Assembly: GCA_022566895.1 (NCBI GenBank) | Contig: JADFIA010000001.1 | Span: 1 to 64,000 of the forward strand | Length of the DNA: 64,000 nt | Source: Pseudomonadota bacterium | GTDB lineage: Bacteria > Pseudomonadota > Alphaproteobacteria > Sphingomonadales > SMXR01 | Direction of reading: 5' to 3' | Shown here: piece by piece, positions 16,726-25,039 of the stretch | Numbering within the stretch: the first letter of the stretch is position 1 | How the letters are laid out: every line of letters begins with the position of its first letter | Made by a program: the position numbers and the translations under genes | The notes under the pieces: model-generated | Database searches by the model: none | Told to the model about the DNA's origin: nothing | The model's input: only the letters and a program-made list of their open reading frames with translations

Positions 16726-16926
16726 ATGTTATCCAAACTTTTGGAAGGCGGTCTGTTAAGTGGCCGCAAAACCTACCTGGCGGCGGCTGGCGTCGCAATC
16801 TCGGCGGTGATCGCCTACCTGGTCGGCGACGCCGGCCTGATGGACACCCTGACGACCGTTGGCGAGGCTCTCGGGATCGGGTTCCTGCGGGCCGGGGTGG
16901 CCAAATCCGCAACCCCTCAAACCTGA
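16726..16926 (+). CDS. Small holin-like membrane protein
   Basis: A 66-aa protein with a hydrophobic segment YLAAAGVAISAVIAYLVG (residues 17-34) and a second weaker one, TVGEALGIGFLRAGVA, near the C-terminus. Length, charge at the N-terminal end and position between an endolysin and a spanin gene suit a phage holin, which would open the inner membrane for the endolysin. GGAAAGGAAG precedes the ATG. The track ORF from 16579 would read through the terminators and is rejected. Its TGA overlaps the next ATG (TGATG). No specific holin family is recognised, so the call rests mainly on context. Confidence 0.6.
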   Translation: MLSKLLEGGLLSGRKTYLAAAGVAISAVIAYLVGDAGLMDTLTTVGEALGIGFLRAGVAKSATPQT

Positions 16927-17594
16927 TGGGGTTTTTAAAACTCGGTGGCCTCTTGGCCGCCCTGATGCTGATGGCGGCGGTTGGTTTTTTGTGGAAAGCC
17001 AACGAGCGAAAGGCGGCCGAACTTGGCACCCTGCGAGCCAGCCTGGCCGGTGCCGAGGCCACGATTGCCTTTAACGACCGCCTGGCCATTTACAGCCAGA
17101 GGCAAGCGGATGCGCTGGCCGCCCGGGATGCCGCCAACCAGAGAGCCATGGAGGCCCTTACCAATGAACGCAACAGATTGCGGGTCACCGTCGAAAGACG
17201 GGCCCTTGAAGATCCTTATGATTTTGGCGATAGTTTTGAGTTTGAGCTTGCCCGGCTGTTCTGTCTTTTCGAAGCCGGAAGTGATCGCGGTGCCCGCAAA
17301 GCCTGTAATCTTCATTCCCGCGAAGCCTACAAGCCCGAAATCGCCCTTACCCTTACCGTCACGCCCCAACTGGCCGAGCGGTGGGCCGAAGCCTGCGCCG
17401 CCGGAGAAGAACGATCAGAGGACTTCTGCCGTTGGTCGATAACCGGCTTTACAGCGCAAGGCGGGATCACGATCCTCAATCATCTGGAGCGGCTGGCAGC
17501 CTTTGCGCTGGCGCTTGAGGATCGGGCCGGTGTCCTGGAAGCCATGCTTCGCGAGCTGGCGGATCGGCCGCAGGCGGACCAAAAATCCCCTTAA
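16926..17594 (+). CDS. Rz-like inner-membrane spanin (i-spanin) candidate
   Basis: A 222-aa protein with an N-terminal membrane anchor (residues 4-24) followed by a charged, alanine-rich coiled-coil region to about residue 95 ([36 protein letters not shown]). This is the Rz topology. In phage lysis, Rz joins an outer-membrane lipoprotein to fuse the two membranes. The C-terminal 125 residues are longer than in lambda Rz. A candidate Rz1 lipoprotein is wholly nested in the +1 frame. The ATG at 16926 shares bases with the preceding stop. Its own stop overlaps the convergent cysK stop by 4 bp. Confidence 0.65.
   Translation: MGFLKLGGLLAALMLMAAVGFLWKANERKAAELGTLRASLAGAEATIAFNDRLAIYSQRQADALAARDAANQRAMEALTNERNRLRVTVERRALEDPYDFGDSFEFELARLFCLFEAGSDRGARKACNLHSREAYKPEIALTLTVTPQLAERWAEACAAGEERSEDFCRWSITGFTAQGGITILNHLERLAAFALALEDRAGVLEAMLRELADRPQADQKSP
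17206..17442 (+). CDS. Rz1-like outer-membrane spanin lipoprotein, nested in the Rz-like gene
   Basis: The frame gives 78 aa starting from TTG at 17206, or 74 from the ATG at 17218. It has a lysine, then a hydrophobic run [16 protein letters not shown] ending in a lipobox-like LPGC (Cys18), then a mature part with about 15 prolines in 61 residues ([20 protein letters not shown]). A short lipoprotein signal plus a proline-rich tail nested in the alternate frame of an Rz gene is the hallmark of Rz1. Against it, Pro at lipobox -2 is unusual and the ribosome site is weak. GC-rich shadow frames can be proline-rich by chance, but a lipobox at this spot is less likely by chance. Confidence 0.55.
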   Translation: MKILMILAIVLSLSLPGCSVFSKPEVIAVPAKPVIFIPAKPTSPKSPLPLPSRPNWPSGGPKPAPPEKNDQRTSAVGR

Positions 17595-18514
17595 GCCTCG
17601 GTCGGCAAGAAGCCTTCGATCGACAGGTAGCGCTCGCCGGAATCATAATTGAAGCCGAGGATGCGCGATCCCTCTGGAAGCTCGGGAATCTTTTTGGCGA
17701 TCGCGGCCAGACAGGCGCCCGAGGAAATTCCGATCAGACAGCCCTCCTCGCGAGCCGCGCGGCGGGCGTACTCCATGGCGTCCTGCTGGTGCACCAGGAT
17801 AACCCCGTCCAAGAGGTCCATAAAAAGGTTGTCCGGAATAAATCCGGCGCCGATCCCCTGGATCATATGCGGGCCGGGCTTGCCGCCGCTGATCACCGGG
17901 GAATGCTCCGGCTCGACCGCAAAAACTTTCAGATCCGGCCATTCTTTTTTCAAAAGCTGGGCGCAGCCGGTGATATGGCCGCCGGTGCCGACGCCGGTGA
18001 TGATACAATCGAGACCCTCGGGAAAATCGGCCAGGATCTCCTGGGCCGTAAAATTCCTGTGCACATCCAGATTGGCCGGATTGTCGAACTGGGAGGGCAT
18101 CCAGGCATTGTCCATGGTTTCAAGGATCTCCTCGGCCTTGGCCACGGCGCCGGGCATGCCCTTTTCCTTGGGGGTGAGGACAAATTCGGCACCATAAGCC
18201 AGCATCAGCCGCCGGCGCTCGATCGACATCGATTCAGGCATGACCAGCAGCAGCCGATACCCTTTCACTGCCGCCACCATGGCCAGGGCAACCCCGGTGT
18301 TGCCGGAAGTGGGCTCGACAATCACGGTGTCTTTGTTAAGGGATCCGTCCGCTTCCGCCGCTTCGATCATCGACAGCCCAATACGGTCCTTGATGCTGCT
18401 GGCGGGATTGACCCGCTCCTGCTTGATCCAGACCTCGTGGGTTGAGGGGAACAGTTTATTCACCCGGATGTGCGGCGTATTGCCGATTGTTTCAAGAATA
18501 TTGTCGGCCCTCAT
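17591..18514 (-). CDS. cysK: Cysteine synthase A (O-acetylserine sulfhydrylase)
   Basis: PLP enzyme that makes L-cysteine from O-acetyl-L-serine and sulfide in the cytoplasm. The PLP lysine sits in [10 protein letters not shown] (Lys42), the substrate loop is [10 protein letters not shown] and the phosphate loop is [10 protein letters not shown]. The C-terminal ISSGACLAA contacts the PLP ring. At 307 aa the length is standard. It follows cysE by 35 bp, so the two steps from serine to cysteine are co-transcribed and the proteins probably form the cysteine synthase complex. The stop overlaps the spanin stop on the other strand. Confidence 0.95.
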   Translation of the reverse strand: MRADNILETIGNTPHIRVNKLFPSTHEVWIKQERVNPASSIKDRIGLSMIEAAEADGSLNKDTVIVEPTSGNTGVALAMVAAVKGYRLLLVMPESMSIERRRLMLAYGAEFVLTPKEKGMPGAVAKAEEILETMDNAWMPSQFDNPANLDVHRNFTAQEILADFPEGLDCIITGVGTGGHITGCAQLLKKEWPDLKVFAVEPEHSPVISGGKPGPHMIQGIGAGFIPDNLFMDLLDGVILVHQQDAMEYARRAAREEGCLIGISSGACLAAIAKKIPELPEGSRILGFNYDSGERYLSIEGFLPTEA

Positions 18515-18549
18515 AAGCTTTCTCCAATGATCGTTCGTCCAGTTTCGAG

Positions 18550-19392
18550 CTAGATGTTCCAGTTCAGCCCGCTTTCGGATTTGTCCGACGATTTGTACAT
18601 GACCCGTGAGTAGGGCAGGATCGAGTGGGTCAGAAATACATTCCCTCCGATGACCGAATCATGCCCGACCACCGTCGCACCGCCGAGGATGGTTGCATTT
18701 GCATAAATGACAACGCCGTCTTCGATCGTCGGATGCCGTTTGCTGTTCTTGTCCTCGCGGTCAACTTTGAGCGCACCGAGTGTGACGCCCTGATAAAGTT
18801 TGACGTGATCACCGATGATCGCGGTCTCGCCGACCACAACGCCGGTGCCGTGATCGACAAAGAACGACGCACCGATTTCGGCGCCCGGATTGATGTCGAT
18901 GCCGGTTTCCATATGAGCGTATTCCCCGATCAGACGTGGCAAGAGCGGAATGTCCCGGACATAAAAGCGATGTGCAATCCGATAGGCGGCGACTGCAAAA
19001 GTCCCGGGATAAGTAACGATAATCTCGCTTAATGAGTTGGCGGCCGGGTCGCCGGCCATTGCCGCTTCGGCGTCCAGACGGATGGCCTCGGCGATTTCCG
19101 GCAATTCCTGCATAAACGAATCCCCAACCCGCCGGCGCTCATCTTCGTCCCGATCCCAGAGGCGAGCCAGTAGGTCGAGCAGCTTGGCGCGCACCTCGCC
19201 CAACTTGCTCTCGATCCCCTTGGCGTCGCGCTCATCCTCGCCGGCAAACTGCGGCAGAAGCACGGCCAGCACGTTACGCAAAAACCGGCCGGCTTCCGAC
19301 ATCGTAACGCTCGGCGGGTCATCATAGGCGGCGTGCCGCGCCAAAAGCACGGCAGCGATTTTCTGAAGACTGGTCTTGTTCTTAGAGGTCAT
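18550..19392 (-). CDS. cysE: Serine O-acetyltransferase (EpsC-type)
   Basis: Acetylates L-serine with acetyl-CoA, the committed step of cysteine synthesis. The 280-aa protein has a long helical N-terminal region and a C-terminal left-handed beta-helix with hexapeptide repeats ([39 protein letters not shown]). It ends in NWNI, and a C-terminal isoleucine is the usual hook for docking into the CysK active site. The N-terminal half is of the long type, distinct from E. coli CysE. It is the first gene of the cysE-cysK operon. Confidence 0.95.
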   Translation of the reverse strand: MTSKNKTSLQKIAAVLLARHAAYDDPPSVTMSEAGRFLRNVLAVLLPQFAGEDERDAKGIESKLGEVRAKLLDLLARLWDRDEDERRRVGDSFMQELPEIAEAIRLDAEAAMAGDPAANSLSEIIVTYPGTFAVAAYRIAHRFYVRDIPLLPRLIGEYAHMETGIDINPGAEIGASFFVDHGTGVVVGETAIIGDHVKLYQGVTLGALKVDREDKNSKRHPTIEDGVVIYANATILGGATVVGHDSVIGGNVFLTHSILPYSRVMYKSSDKSESGLNWNI

Positions 19393-19550
19393 CGCTTGTT
19401 GCCCCGATCCTCGCAGTCCTGGGACCGCCTGCCCACCGGGCTCTATCTTTTGACAAAGCCATCAAAGGCGCAACCCATTTTCGGTCCGGCCAGCATTTAC
19501 CAGTCCACAGATATCACGCATTGGCCCCGGTTGCAGCTTAACACCCCTTA

Positions 19551-20327
19551 TCAAGACCCGGAAATCGGCCCATCGTCAGTTGACGTGGCAGGCTTTTCCC
19601 TAAGTTCCTCGCCAGCGGCGGCCATCGCCTCTTTGGTCAACTCGAAGCTGCGGCCAACGACTCGGCGCCCCAACTCGGCCTGGAACGCGTCTTTGTCGAG
19701 CCCCTGGGGCATCGGCGGGTGGTATTCGAGAATGATCTTGCCTGGCCGCATCCAAAACTCACGAGCCGACCAGAAATAGCCGGCATTGGTAGCCGAAGTG
19801 ATGACCCTAAAGTCGGTTCCGTCCTGAATATGGAAAGCGCCGCTTCTGAGCTTGATCTGCTGCAGTGACTTCACCCGTGTGCCTTCCGGGTAGACCAGAA
19901 GTGGACGCTTGGACTGCCTCAGGAGTTCTCCTATATCCGGCAGATTCTCATGTGCAGTACCCTTGCCACGGTCAATTTTCAGGATCTCCATTTTGCGGAG
20001 CAGCGTCCCGAAAGCCGGAATATAGAACAGCTCGCGCTTACCAAGCCCAGTCGGATAGGGAATAATGCTGGCCGCAAGAAAAGCATCGATCGTACTTTCG
20101 TGCCGTGGGCAAACAATATAGGGACCCTCAGCCGGCAGGTTTTCGAGACCGCGGACTTCGATATCTATCCGCACGATTTTCTTTAGCAGCCAGCGAACAA
20201 AATCGGTCCAATGGCGTATGCCGTGATAGATAGGGCGGTACGTCTTCGCCGGAACCGCCGCTAGCATGCTGATCACCCAAAGCGGTAGGAGCGTGTAGAA
20301 GGTCAATTTGAAGATAATCGTCCGCAT
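19551..20327 (-). CDS. plsC: 1-acyl-sn-glycerol-3-phosphate acyltransferase
   Basis: Adds the second acyl chain to lysophosphatidic acid to give phosphatidic acid at the inner membrane. It has an N-terminal hydrophobic anchor, the catalytic HX4D box RHESTIDAF, the second motif FGTLLRKMEILKIDR and the glycerol-phosphate-binding YPEGTRV. At 258 aa the length is normal. It lies 158 bp from cysE on the same strand with no clear promoter seen between them. Acylation of a related lysolipid cannot be excluded. Confidence 0.92.
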   Translation of the reverse strand: MRTIIFKLTFYTLLPLWVISMLAAVPAKTYRPIYHGIRHWTDFVRWLLKKIVRIDIEVRGLENLPAEGPYIVCPRHESTIDAFLAASIIPYPTGLGKRELFYIPAFGTLLRKMEILKIDRGKGTAHENLPDIGELLRQSKRPLLVYPEGTRVKSLQQIKLRSGAFHIQDGTDFRVITSATNAGYFWSAREFWMRPGKIILEYHPPMPQGLDKDAFQAELGRRVVGRSFELTKEAMAAAGEELREKPATSTDDGPISGS

Positions 20328-20577
20328 CCGTCCCCCTGGTCTTGCTACATGTGTTGTAGGACTTCCGGCGGGAGGTGATCAAGGGTTTGGCGTTCGGCTC
20401 TTGTTCGAAGAGGCAAAGACGAGTAAACAGACAGCCGCTTCTGAAGCGCCTAATTCGACCAGAGCGAAGCACGCTTATGGTGTCTGACGGTCAGGGCATG
20501 GACAAATCTTTCGAGCAATTCCAAGTCATGCTGGGGCTGCGTGACCAAGGGCCGGTGGCCGCGCACTTTGAGGAACG

Positions 20578-21336
20578 ATGAAGTTCAAGGATCATTTTTC
20601 CGATATCGCCCAAGCTTACGCGCGGGCCCGACCCGCTTATCCCCCAGAGCTGTTCAAATTTCTGGCTGAGGTCGCGCCGGCTCGGAAGCGAGCCTGGGAT
20701 TGCGCTACGGGAAGTGGCCAGGCGGCGATTGGTCTGAGCGAATGGTTCGAAGAGGTCCAGGCAACCGACGCCAGCCCGGATCAGATCGCGCAGTCGATTG
20801 GCAGGGAAAACATAACTTACAGCGTGCAACTTGCGGAAAAGACCGAGTTTGCGGACAAATCCTTCGATCTCGTCAATGTTGCGACGGCGCTCCACTGGTT
20901 TGACCTCGATCGATTTTACGGCGAGGTGTACCGTCTCCTAAAGCCGCAAGGAATTTTGGCCATATACAGCCACAAGCAGTTTCACATCAGGGGGCCGGTT
21001 GGGGAGATAATTCGCCAGCTGATCTTCGAGCCAGTGGAGCCCTTTTGGCCGGCTGAAACGAGGCTGATAAGGGCCGAATACAGATCCATTCCTTTCCCGT
21101 TCGACGAAGTACCGGCGCCACAGCTGCGGATGAATCTCGACTGGGATTTCGACGATCTGAAAACTTATTTGGGAACTTGGTCGGCGGTGCGGAATTTCAT
21201 TCGCGAATTCGGACCGCAGCCGATGCAAAGCGCCTTGGAAGAGGTTGCAAAGGCTTGGGGAACTCGGGAAACGAAAAGGCCGGTGACGATGGATATGGTG
21301 GCGCGTATCGGCCGGCTCCGCGGGAACGCGGTCTAA
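20578..21336 (+). CDS. Class I SAM-dependent methyltransferase (UbiE/COQ5-like fold)
   Basis: A 252-aa soluble methyltransferase. The SAM site is AWDCATGSGQAAIGLSEWF (motif I) followed by VQATDASPDQIAQS (motif II) and FDLVNVATALHWFDLDRFY (motif III/IV). The N-terminal FSDIAQAYARARPAYPPEL is typical of the small trans-aconitate/SAM-methyltransferase type. The substrate is unknown. A short upstream frame ends in an ATGA overlap with this ATG, but I see no evidence that it encodes a protein. It stands alone between plsC and the cold-shock gene. Confidence 0.85.
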   Translation: MKFKDHFSDIAQAYARARPAYPPELFKFLAEVAPARKRAWDCATGSGQAAIGLSEWFEEVQATDASPDQIAQSIGRENITYSVQLAEKTEFADKSFDLVNVATALHWFDLDRFYGEVYRLLKPQGILAIYSHKQFHIRGPVGEIIRQLIFEPVEPFWPAETRLIRAEYRSIPFPFDEVPAPQLRMNLDWDFDDLKTYLGTWSAVRNFIREFGPQPMQSALEEVAKAWGTRETKRPVTMDMVARIGRLRGNAV

Positions 21337-21372
21337 GGGCGCAGCTTGGGGCGAAGAAGTTCGGGGAAGAAG

Positions 21373-21398
21373 AAAAAGGGGGGCGATGGATGCCCCCC
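21373..21398 (-). terminator. Intrinsic terminator of the cold-shock gene
   Basis: On the minus strand a 7-bp GC stem GGGGGGC/GCCCCCC with a 7-nt loop is followed by five T residues, 8 bp beyond the cold-shock stop codon. Confidence 0.85.
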
Positions 21399-21405
21399 AA
21401 ATCCT

Positions 21406-21615
21406 TTAGTCAGCCAAAACCAGGCTGTCAGCCGAGACGCGTCCCTGGCGATCTTCCGCCAGTTCATACGTAATCTTTTGACCATCCTGAAGGGTGTTCA
21501 GGCCGGCCCGTTCGACGGCCGAAATATGCACGAATACATCGTTTTCGCTATCGTCCGGCTTGATAAAGCCATAGCCCTTGCTTGGATTGAACCACTTAAC
21601 AGTTCCTGTAGTCAT
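21406..21615 (-). CDS. Cold-shock protein (CspA family)
   Basis: A 69-aa single cold-shock domain that binds single-stranded RNA and DNA and acts as an RNA chaperone. Both RNP motifs are present: KGYGFIKPD (RNP1) and DVFVHISAVE (RNP2). The track ORF extends to 21660, but the ATG at 21615 is preferred: AAGGAAATAGA precedes it and it gives the canonical MTTGTVKWFNPSKGYG start. It is monocistronic, with a strong terminator. The long leader (no gene for 290 bp upstream) would allow cold-responsive mRNA structure, though I could not establish one. Confidence 0.96.
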   Translation of the reverse strand: MTTGTVKWFNPSKGYGFIKPDDSENDVFVHISAVERAGLNTLQDGQKITYELAEDRQGRVSADSLVLAD

Positions 21616-21858
21616 TCTATTTCCTTTCGCGCGAAGCCAGAAGTGGAGACGGGGTAGCACCGCGCGAAACCAAGTCCAGATCTTCGTAAGCTATTGGCAT
21701 TCAAGAAACGATCACAACCAGCCGCCACATTGATGTACCCGGACGGCCGTGGAGAAACTCATCTGTTTAGGGAAGTCACTCAATATCGATTCGAAAATTG
21801 CCAGTTCGTCCAATTACCTTTCGGTGAAATTGCCTCTATAGCAATGGCGGCGGAGTGT

Positions 21859-21893
21859 CAACCGGCCACGGCGGCGCTTGGGCCGTGGCGTTG
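21859..21893 (-). other. Hairpin downstream of tRNA-Arg
   Basis: An 8-bp stem GCCACGGC/GCCGTGGC closes on a 9-nt loop and is extended by CAAC/GTTG past a 2-nt bulge. It begins 13 bp beyond the encoded CCA of the tRNA. It has no T tract, so it may be a processing or protection structure rather than a standard terminator. Confidence 0.35.
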
Positions 21894-21905
21894 AGCCGCG
21901 TGGAT

Positions 21906-21982
21906 TGGTGCACCCGGCGAGATTCGAACTCACGACCTCTGCCTTCGGAGGGCAGCGCTCTATCCAACTGAGCTACGGGTGC
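21906..21982 (-). tRNA. tRNA-Arg (anticodon CCG), CCA encoded
   Basis: The minus strand folds as a complete cloverleaf. The acceptor stem is GCACCCG/CGGGTGC, the D arm holds AGCTCAGTTGGATAGAGC, the anticodon stem-loop is CTGCC-CTCCGAA-GGCAG with anticodon CCG, the T arm contains GTTCGAATC, and the 3' end is ACCA. It decodes CGG arginine codons. No integrated element is seen next to it. Confidence 0.97.
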
Positions 21983-22066
21983 ATCGGCGGCGGCCGGCGC
22001 ATCGAGGCGCCCAAGCCGGGCGCACATTAGTCAATAATCCGCAAATTGGCAAACGCGTTTTGGCGC

Positions 22067-23674
22067 TTATTTCCTTGGCTCTGGTTTGAGAACCGTATTT
22101 TCGGCCTTGGGCAGCAGATCGGGGCAATCGAGCGTGTAATGAAGGCCGCGCGATTCCCGCCGCCGGATCGCCGAGCGGACGATTAGGTCGGCTGCAGTCA
22201 ACAGATTCCGCAACTCCAGAAGGTCCTTGGAGACCCGGAAATTTCCATAGTAGTCATGAACTTCGTGCATCAGCATCTCGAGCCGCCGCTTGGCCCGCTC
22301 GAGCCGCTTGTCGGTTCGTACAATCCCCACGTAGTCCCACATAAAGCGCCGCAGCTCAGCCCAGTTATGAGTCACCACAACTTCCTCGTCGGAATCGGTG
22401 ACCCGGCTTTCGTCCCACGGTCGGGCTTGGCCGAGCAGTTGGCGCGCCGGGGCCGACTCAAGAATGTCCTTGGCCGCCGCCTCGGCAAAGACCAGACATT
22501 CAAGCAGCGAATTGGAAGCCATACGATTGGCGCCGTGCAGGCCCGTATGGGCCGCCTCGCCAATCGTATAGAGGCGGGAAAGGTCGGACCGTCCCCTGAG
22601 GTCGGTCATTACGCCGCCGCAGGTGTAATGGGCCGCTGGCACCACCGGAATCGGCTCCCTGGCCAGGTCAAATCCGAAATCGAGGCAACGGGCATAAATA
22701 TTTGGGAAATGCTCTTTGATGAACGCCTCGCCTTTTTTGCTTATGTCGAGATAAACGCACATCAGGCCCCGGCGCTTCATCTGGTTATCGATCGCCCGGG
22801 CAACGATGTCCCGGGGTGCCAGCTCGGCTCGTGGGTCAAATTGGTCCAGAAACCGCTCGCCGTTTCCCAACAGCAGCTCCGCCCCCTCGCCGCGCAGAGC
22901 CTCGGAGATGAGGTAGGACTTCGCTTGGCGATGATACAGGCAGGTCGGGTGGAACTGGTTGAACTCCATATTGGCGACCCGGCAACCGGCCCGCCAGGCC
23001 ATCGCGATGCCGTCTCCGGTCGATCCGTCCGGGTTCGAGCTGTAGAGGTAGACCCGGCTGGCACCGCCGGTTGCCAACACCGTGGCACCGGCCAACATCG
23101 TTGAAATGGCATTTGCCTTAATATCGAGAATATAGGCGCCGTAACAGGCGCCGCTGTCTCGCGTACCCCGCTCCATGTGCCGACCGGTAATCAGATCGAT
23201 GGCCATATGATTCTCAAGGACTGTAATATTAGGATTTTTCCGGGCCTCCGTTTCAAGGGTGTTCTGGATGGCGCTGCCGGTCGCGTCATCAACATGGATG
23301 ACCCGGCGATGGCTATGCCCACCTTCGCGGGTCAGGTGGAAAGGAAAATCTTCGTCGATCGGCGCGTGCGGCGTAAAAGGGACACCAAGCCCAATCAGAT
23401 CCCGGATCGCCCGCGGACCCGCCTCAACGACAAATTGAACGGTCGCCGGATCGCAAAGCCCGGCCCCTGCGTCGAGCGTATCGTTGACGTGGGATTCAAT
23501 AGAATCCCCAGCCTTAAGCACAGCCGCGATCCCCCCTTGCGCCCAAGCCGTCGAACCAGCAGAGAGCTTGGCCTTTGAAATCACCGCGACCTGCATCGAG
23601 CCGGCCAGCTTCAGGGCCAGCGACAGACCGGCAGCGCCGGAGCCGATCACCAGGCAGTCGAATTCTCTAGTCAT
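22067..23674 (-). CDS. nadB: L-aspartate oxidase
   Basis: FAD enzyme that oxidises L-aspartate to iminoaspartate, the first step of de novo NAD synthesis. It begins with the dinucleotide motif LVIGSGAAGLSLAL and shows KAKLSAGSTAWAQGGIAA, the active-site EGGHSHRRV, HYTCGGVMTDL and GEAAHTGLHGANRMASNSLLE. At 535 aa it is full length. The track start at 23773 adds unrelated residues; the ATG at 23674 is preferred. The start lies 8 bp inside the upstream ABC ATPase gene, so the two are probably co-translated although unrelated in function. No nadA or nadC is in the window. Confidence 0.95.
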   Translation of the reverse strand: MTREFDCLVIGSGAAGLSLALKLAGSMQVAVISKAKLSAGSTAWAQGGIAAVLKAGDSIESHVNDTLDAGAGLCDPATVQFVVEAGPRAIRDLIGLGVPFTPHAPIDEDFPFHLTREGGHSHRRVIHVDDATGSAIQNTLETEARKNPNITVLENHMAIDLITGRHMERGTRDSGACYGAYILDIKANAISTMLAGATVLATGGASRVYLYSSNPDGSTGDGIAMAWRAGCRVANMEFNQFHPTCLYHRQAKSYLISEALRGEGAELLLGNGERFLDQFDPRAELAPRDIVARAIDNQMKRRGLMCVYLDISKKGEAFIKEHFPNIYARCLDFGFDLAREPIPVVPAAHYTCGGVMTDLRGRSDLSRLYTIGEAAHTGLHGANRMASNSLLECLVFAEAAAKDILESAPARQLLGQARPWDESRVTDSDEEVVVTHNWAELRRFMWDYVGIVRTDKRLERAKRRLEMLMHEVHDYYGNFRVSKDLLELRNLLTAADLIVRSAIRRRESRGLHYTLDCPDLLPKAENTVLKPEPRK

Positions 23675-24644
23675 CGACCTGGTCGTCAGAAGGGACCTGA
23701 TCTTCACCCGAACTCGGCCGCGTGAGCTGAAGAAAAACGTCCTCCAGATCGGTCTCGCTGGTCGACAGGTCACGGATTGTTAGCCCAGCCTGGTGGACGC
23801 TTTCGAGAATCTCGCCAACCGTTGTGGTTGACCGGTTGACTTGGATGACCATCCGATCAGGCCGCTCAAGATGCAGATTGTAGCCTTTAAGACCAGCCGG
23901 CACTTCATCTAGCGGCTCCGCCAGGTCAAAAATCATCTCCTTTTCATCGATGCGCGCCAGCAGGACCTCGGTCGGCTCACAGGCCACCAGCTGGCCATGA
24001 TTGATAATCGCGATCGTCTCACAAAGATTTTCAGCCTCCTCCAAATAGTGTGTCGTCAGGACGATTGTGGTGCCCGCGGCATGCAGCTTTCTGATGTTTT
24101 CCCAAAGCTGCTGGCGCAGTTCGACATCCACCCCGGCGGTTGGCTCGTCGAGAATCAGAATCGGCGGCGAGTGAACCATCGCCTTGGCCACAAGCAGGCG
24201 CCGCTTCATGCCGCCGGAAAGGGTCCGCGAATAGGCGTCCGCTTTGTCTTCCAATTGCACCATGCGAAGAATCTCACGGCTTCGCCTTGCACGTTTGGGC
24301 ACCCCGTAAAGACCGGCCTGCATTTCGAGGGTCTCGAATGGTGTGAAAAAGGGGTCGATAAACAGTTCCTGGGGCACTACGCCGATGGAATTGCGAGCAT
24401 TCCGCGGGTACTTATCGAGGTCAAATCCCCAGATCTCGGCGCTGCCCGCCGTCTTTCTGACCAGCCCGGCGAGAATATTGATAAAAGTCGATTTGCCGGC
24501 GCCATTGGGACCCAGAAGTCCGAAAATGGAACCACGTGGGATGGTCAAATCGATACTGTCAAGAGCAAGAACCGGTGCCGTCTTGCCACTACCCCGGTAA
24601 AGCTTTTTAAGCCCTGTGACTTCGATTGCGGCCTCTTGGGTCAC
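23667..24644 (-). CDS. ABC transporter ATP-binding protein (ABC-2/YadG type)
   Basis: A 325-aa ATPase with Walker A GLLGPNGAGKST, Q-loop VVPQELF, signature LSGGMKRRL, Walker B LILDEPTAGVD and switch His in LTTHYLEEA. The layout matches export ATPases such as YadG, with an added C-terminal domain of 90 residues. It starts with GTG after AAGGGATG. No permease gene is adjacent (nadB follows, a divergent gene precedes), so the membrane partner must be encoded elsewhere. The substrate is unknown. Confidence 0.88.
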   Translation of the reverse strand: MTQEAAIEVTGLKKLYRGSGKTAPVLALDSIDLTIPRGSIFGLLGPNGAGKSTFINILAGLVRKTAGSAEIWGFDLDKYPRNARNSIGVVPQELFIDPFFTPFETLEMQAGLYGVPKRARRSREILRMVQLEDKADAYSRTLSGGMKRRLLVAKAMVHSPPILILDEPTAGVDVELRQQLWENIRKLHAAGTTIVLTTHYLEEAENLCETIAIINHGQLVACEPTEVLLARIDEKEMIFDLAEPLDEVPAGLKGYNLHLERPDRMVIQVNRSTTTVGEILESVHQAGLTIRDLSTSETDLEDVFLQLTRPSSGEDQVPSDDQVDD

Positions 24645-24799
24645 GATTGCATCCCTTTTAGATTCTACTCAGCTATCGCTATCATTCCGCTGGTGTGAAG
24701 GTCAATGTATCGCTCGCCTGATAGAGGGAACTGCAAGTCATTGTCTCCTTGTGTGCGCCTCGCTATAACTTGCAGACTGCTAACCGACTGGGCGAGCGC

Positions 24800-24988
24800 A
24801 TGAATATTGAACCTCCTGAGACCATCATGATCGACACAAAAAAAGTGGCCTGTGACGGCGGTGGCGGGACACTTGGTCACCCGCGCGTTTACTTGAGCCT
24901 CGAGGGGCACGGCCAGGTGGAATGCCCCTATTGCGACCGACTGTACATCTTTGAAGATCCGGCCGGGAATCAGGATCGAACCCCCTGA
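24800..24988 (+). CDS. CHCC-type zinc-finger protein (NDUFS6-like)
   Basis: A 62-aa protein with the conserved pattern CDGGGGTLGHPRVYL followed by VECPYCDRLYIF, giving the Cys-His-Cys-Cys zinc ligands of PF10276. The mitochondrial relative NDUFS6 belongs to complex I. Bacterial members are common in alphaproteobacteria. The ATG at 24800 is preferred over the track start at 24749 because homologs begin close to the motif. It ends 51 bp before polA and may share its transcript. A respiratory role is inferred from the family only. Confidence 0.85.
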   Translation: MNIEPPETIMIDTKKVACDGGGGTLGHPRVYLSLEGHGQVECPYCDRLYIFEDPAGNQDRTP

Positions 24989-25039
24989 AATGAGCTTGGC
25001 GCAAGAGCTCGATTACGGATTCTAGGGCATTTCATACTA

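Noticed and set aside
20375-20581. 68-aa plus-strand ORF ending in an ATGA overlap with the methyltransferase gene
   Set aside because: No ribosome site, no recognisable motif and a composition like non-coding sequence; the overlap can occur by chance. A short product from 20477 cannot be fully excluded.
21694-21894. 66-aa plus-strand ORF in the gap between the cold-shock gene and tRNA-Arg
   Set aside because: No ribosome site or domain; it runs into the hairpin next to the tRNA and more likely reflects an open frame by chance.
21906-21982. tRNA-Arg as the attachment site of an integrated element
   Set aside because: No integrase, no repeated tRNA 3' end and no foreign-looking genes lie on either side.
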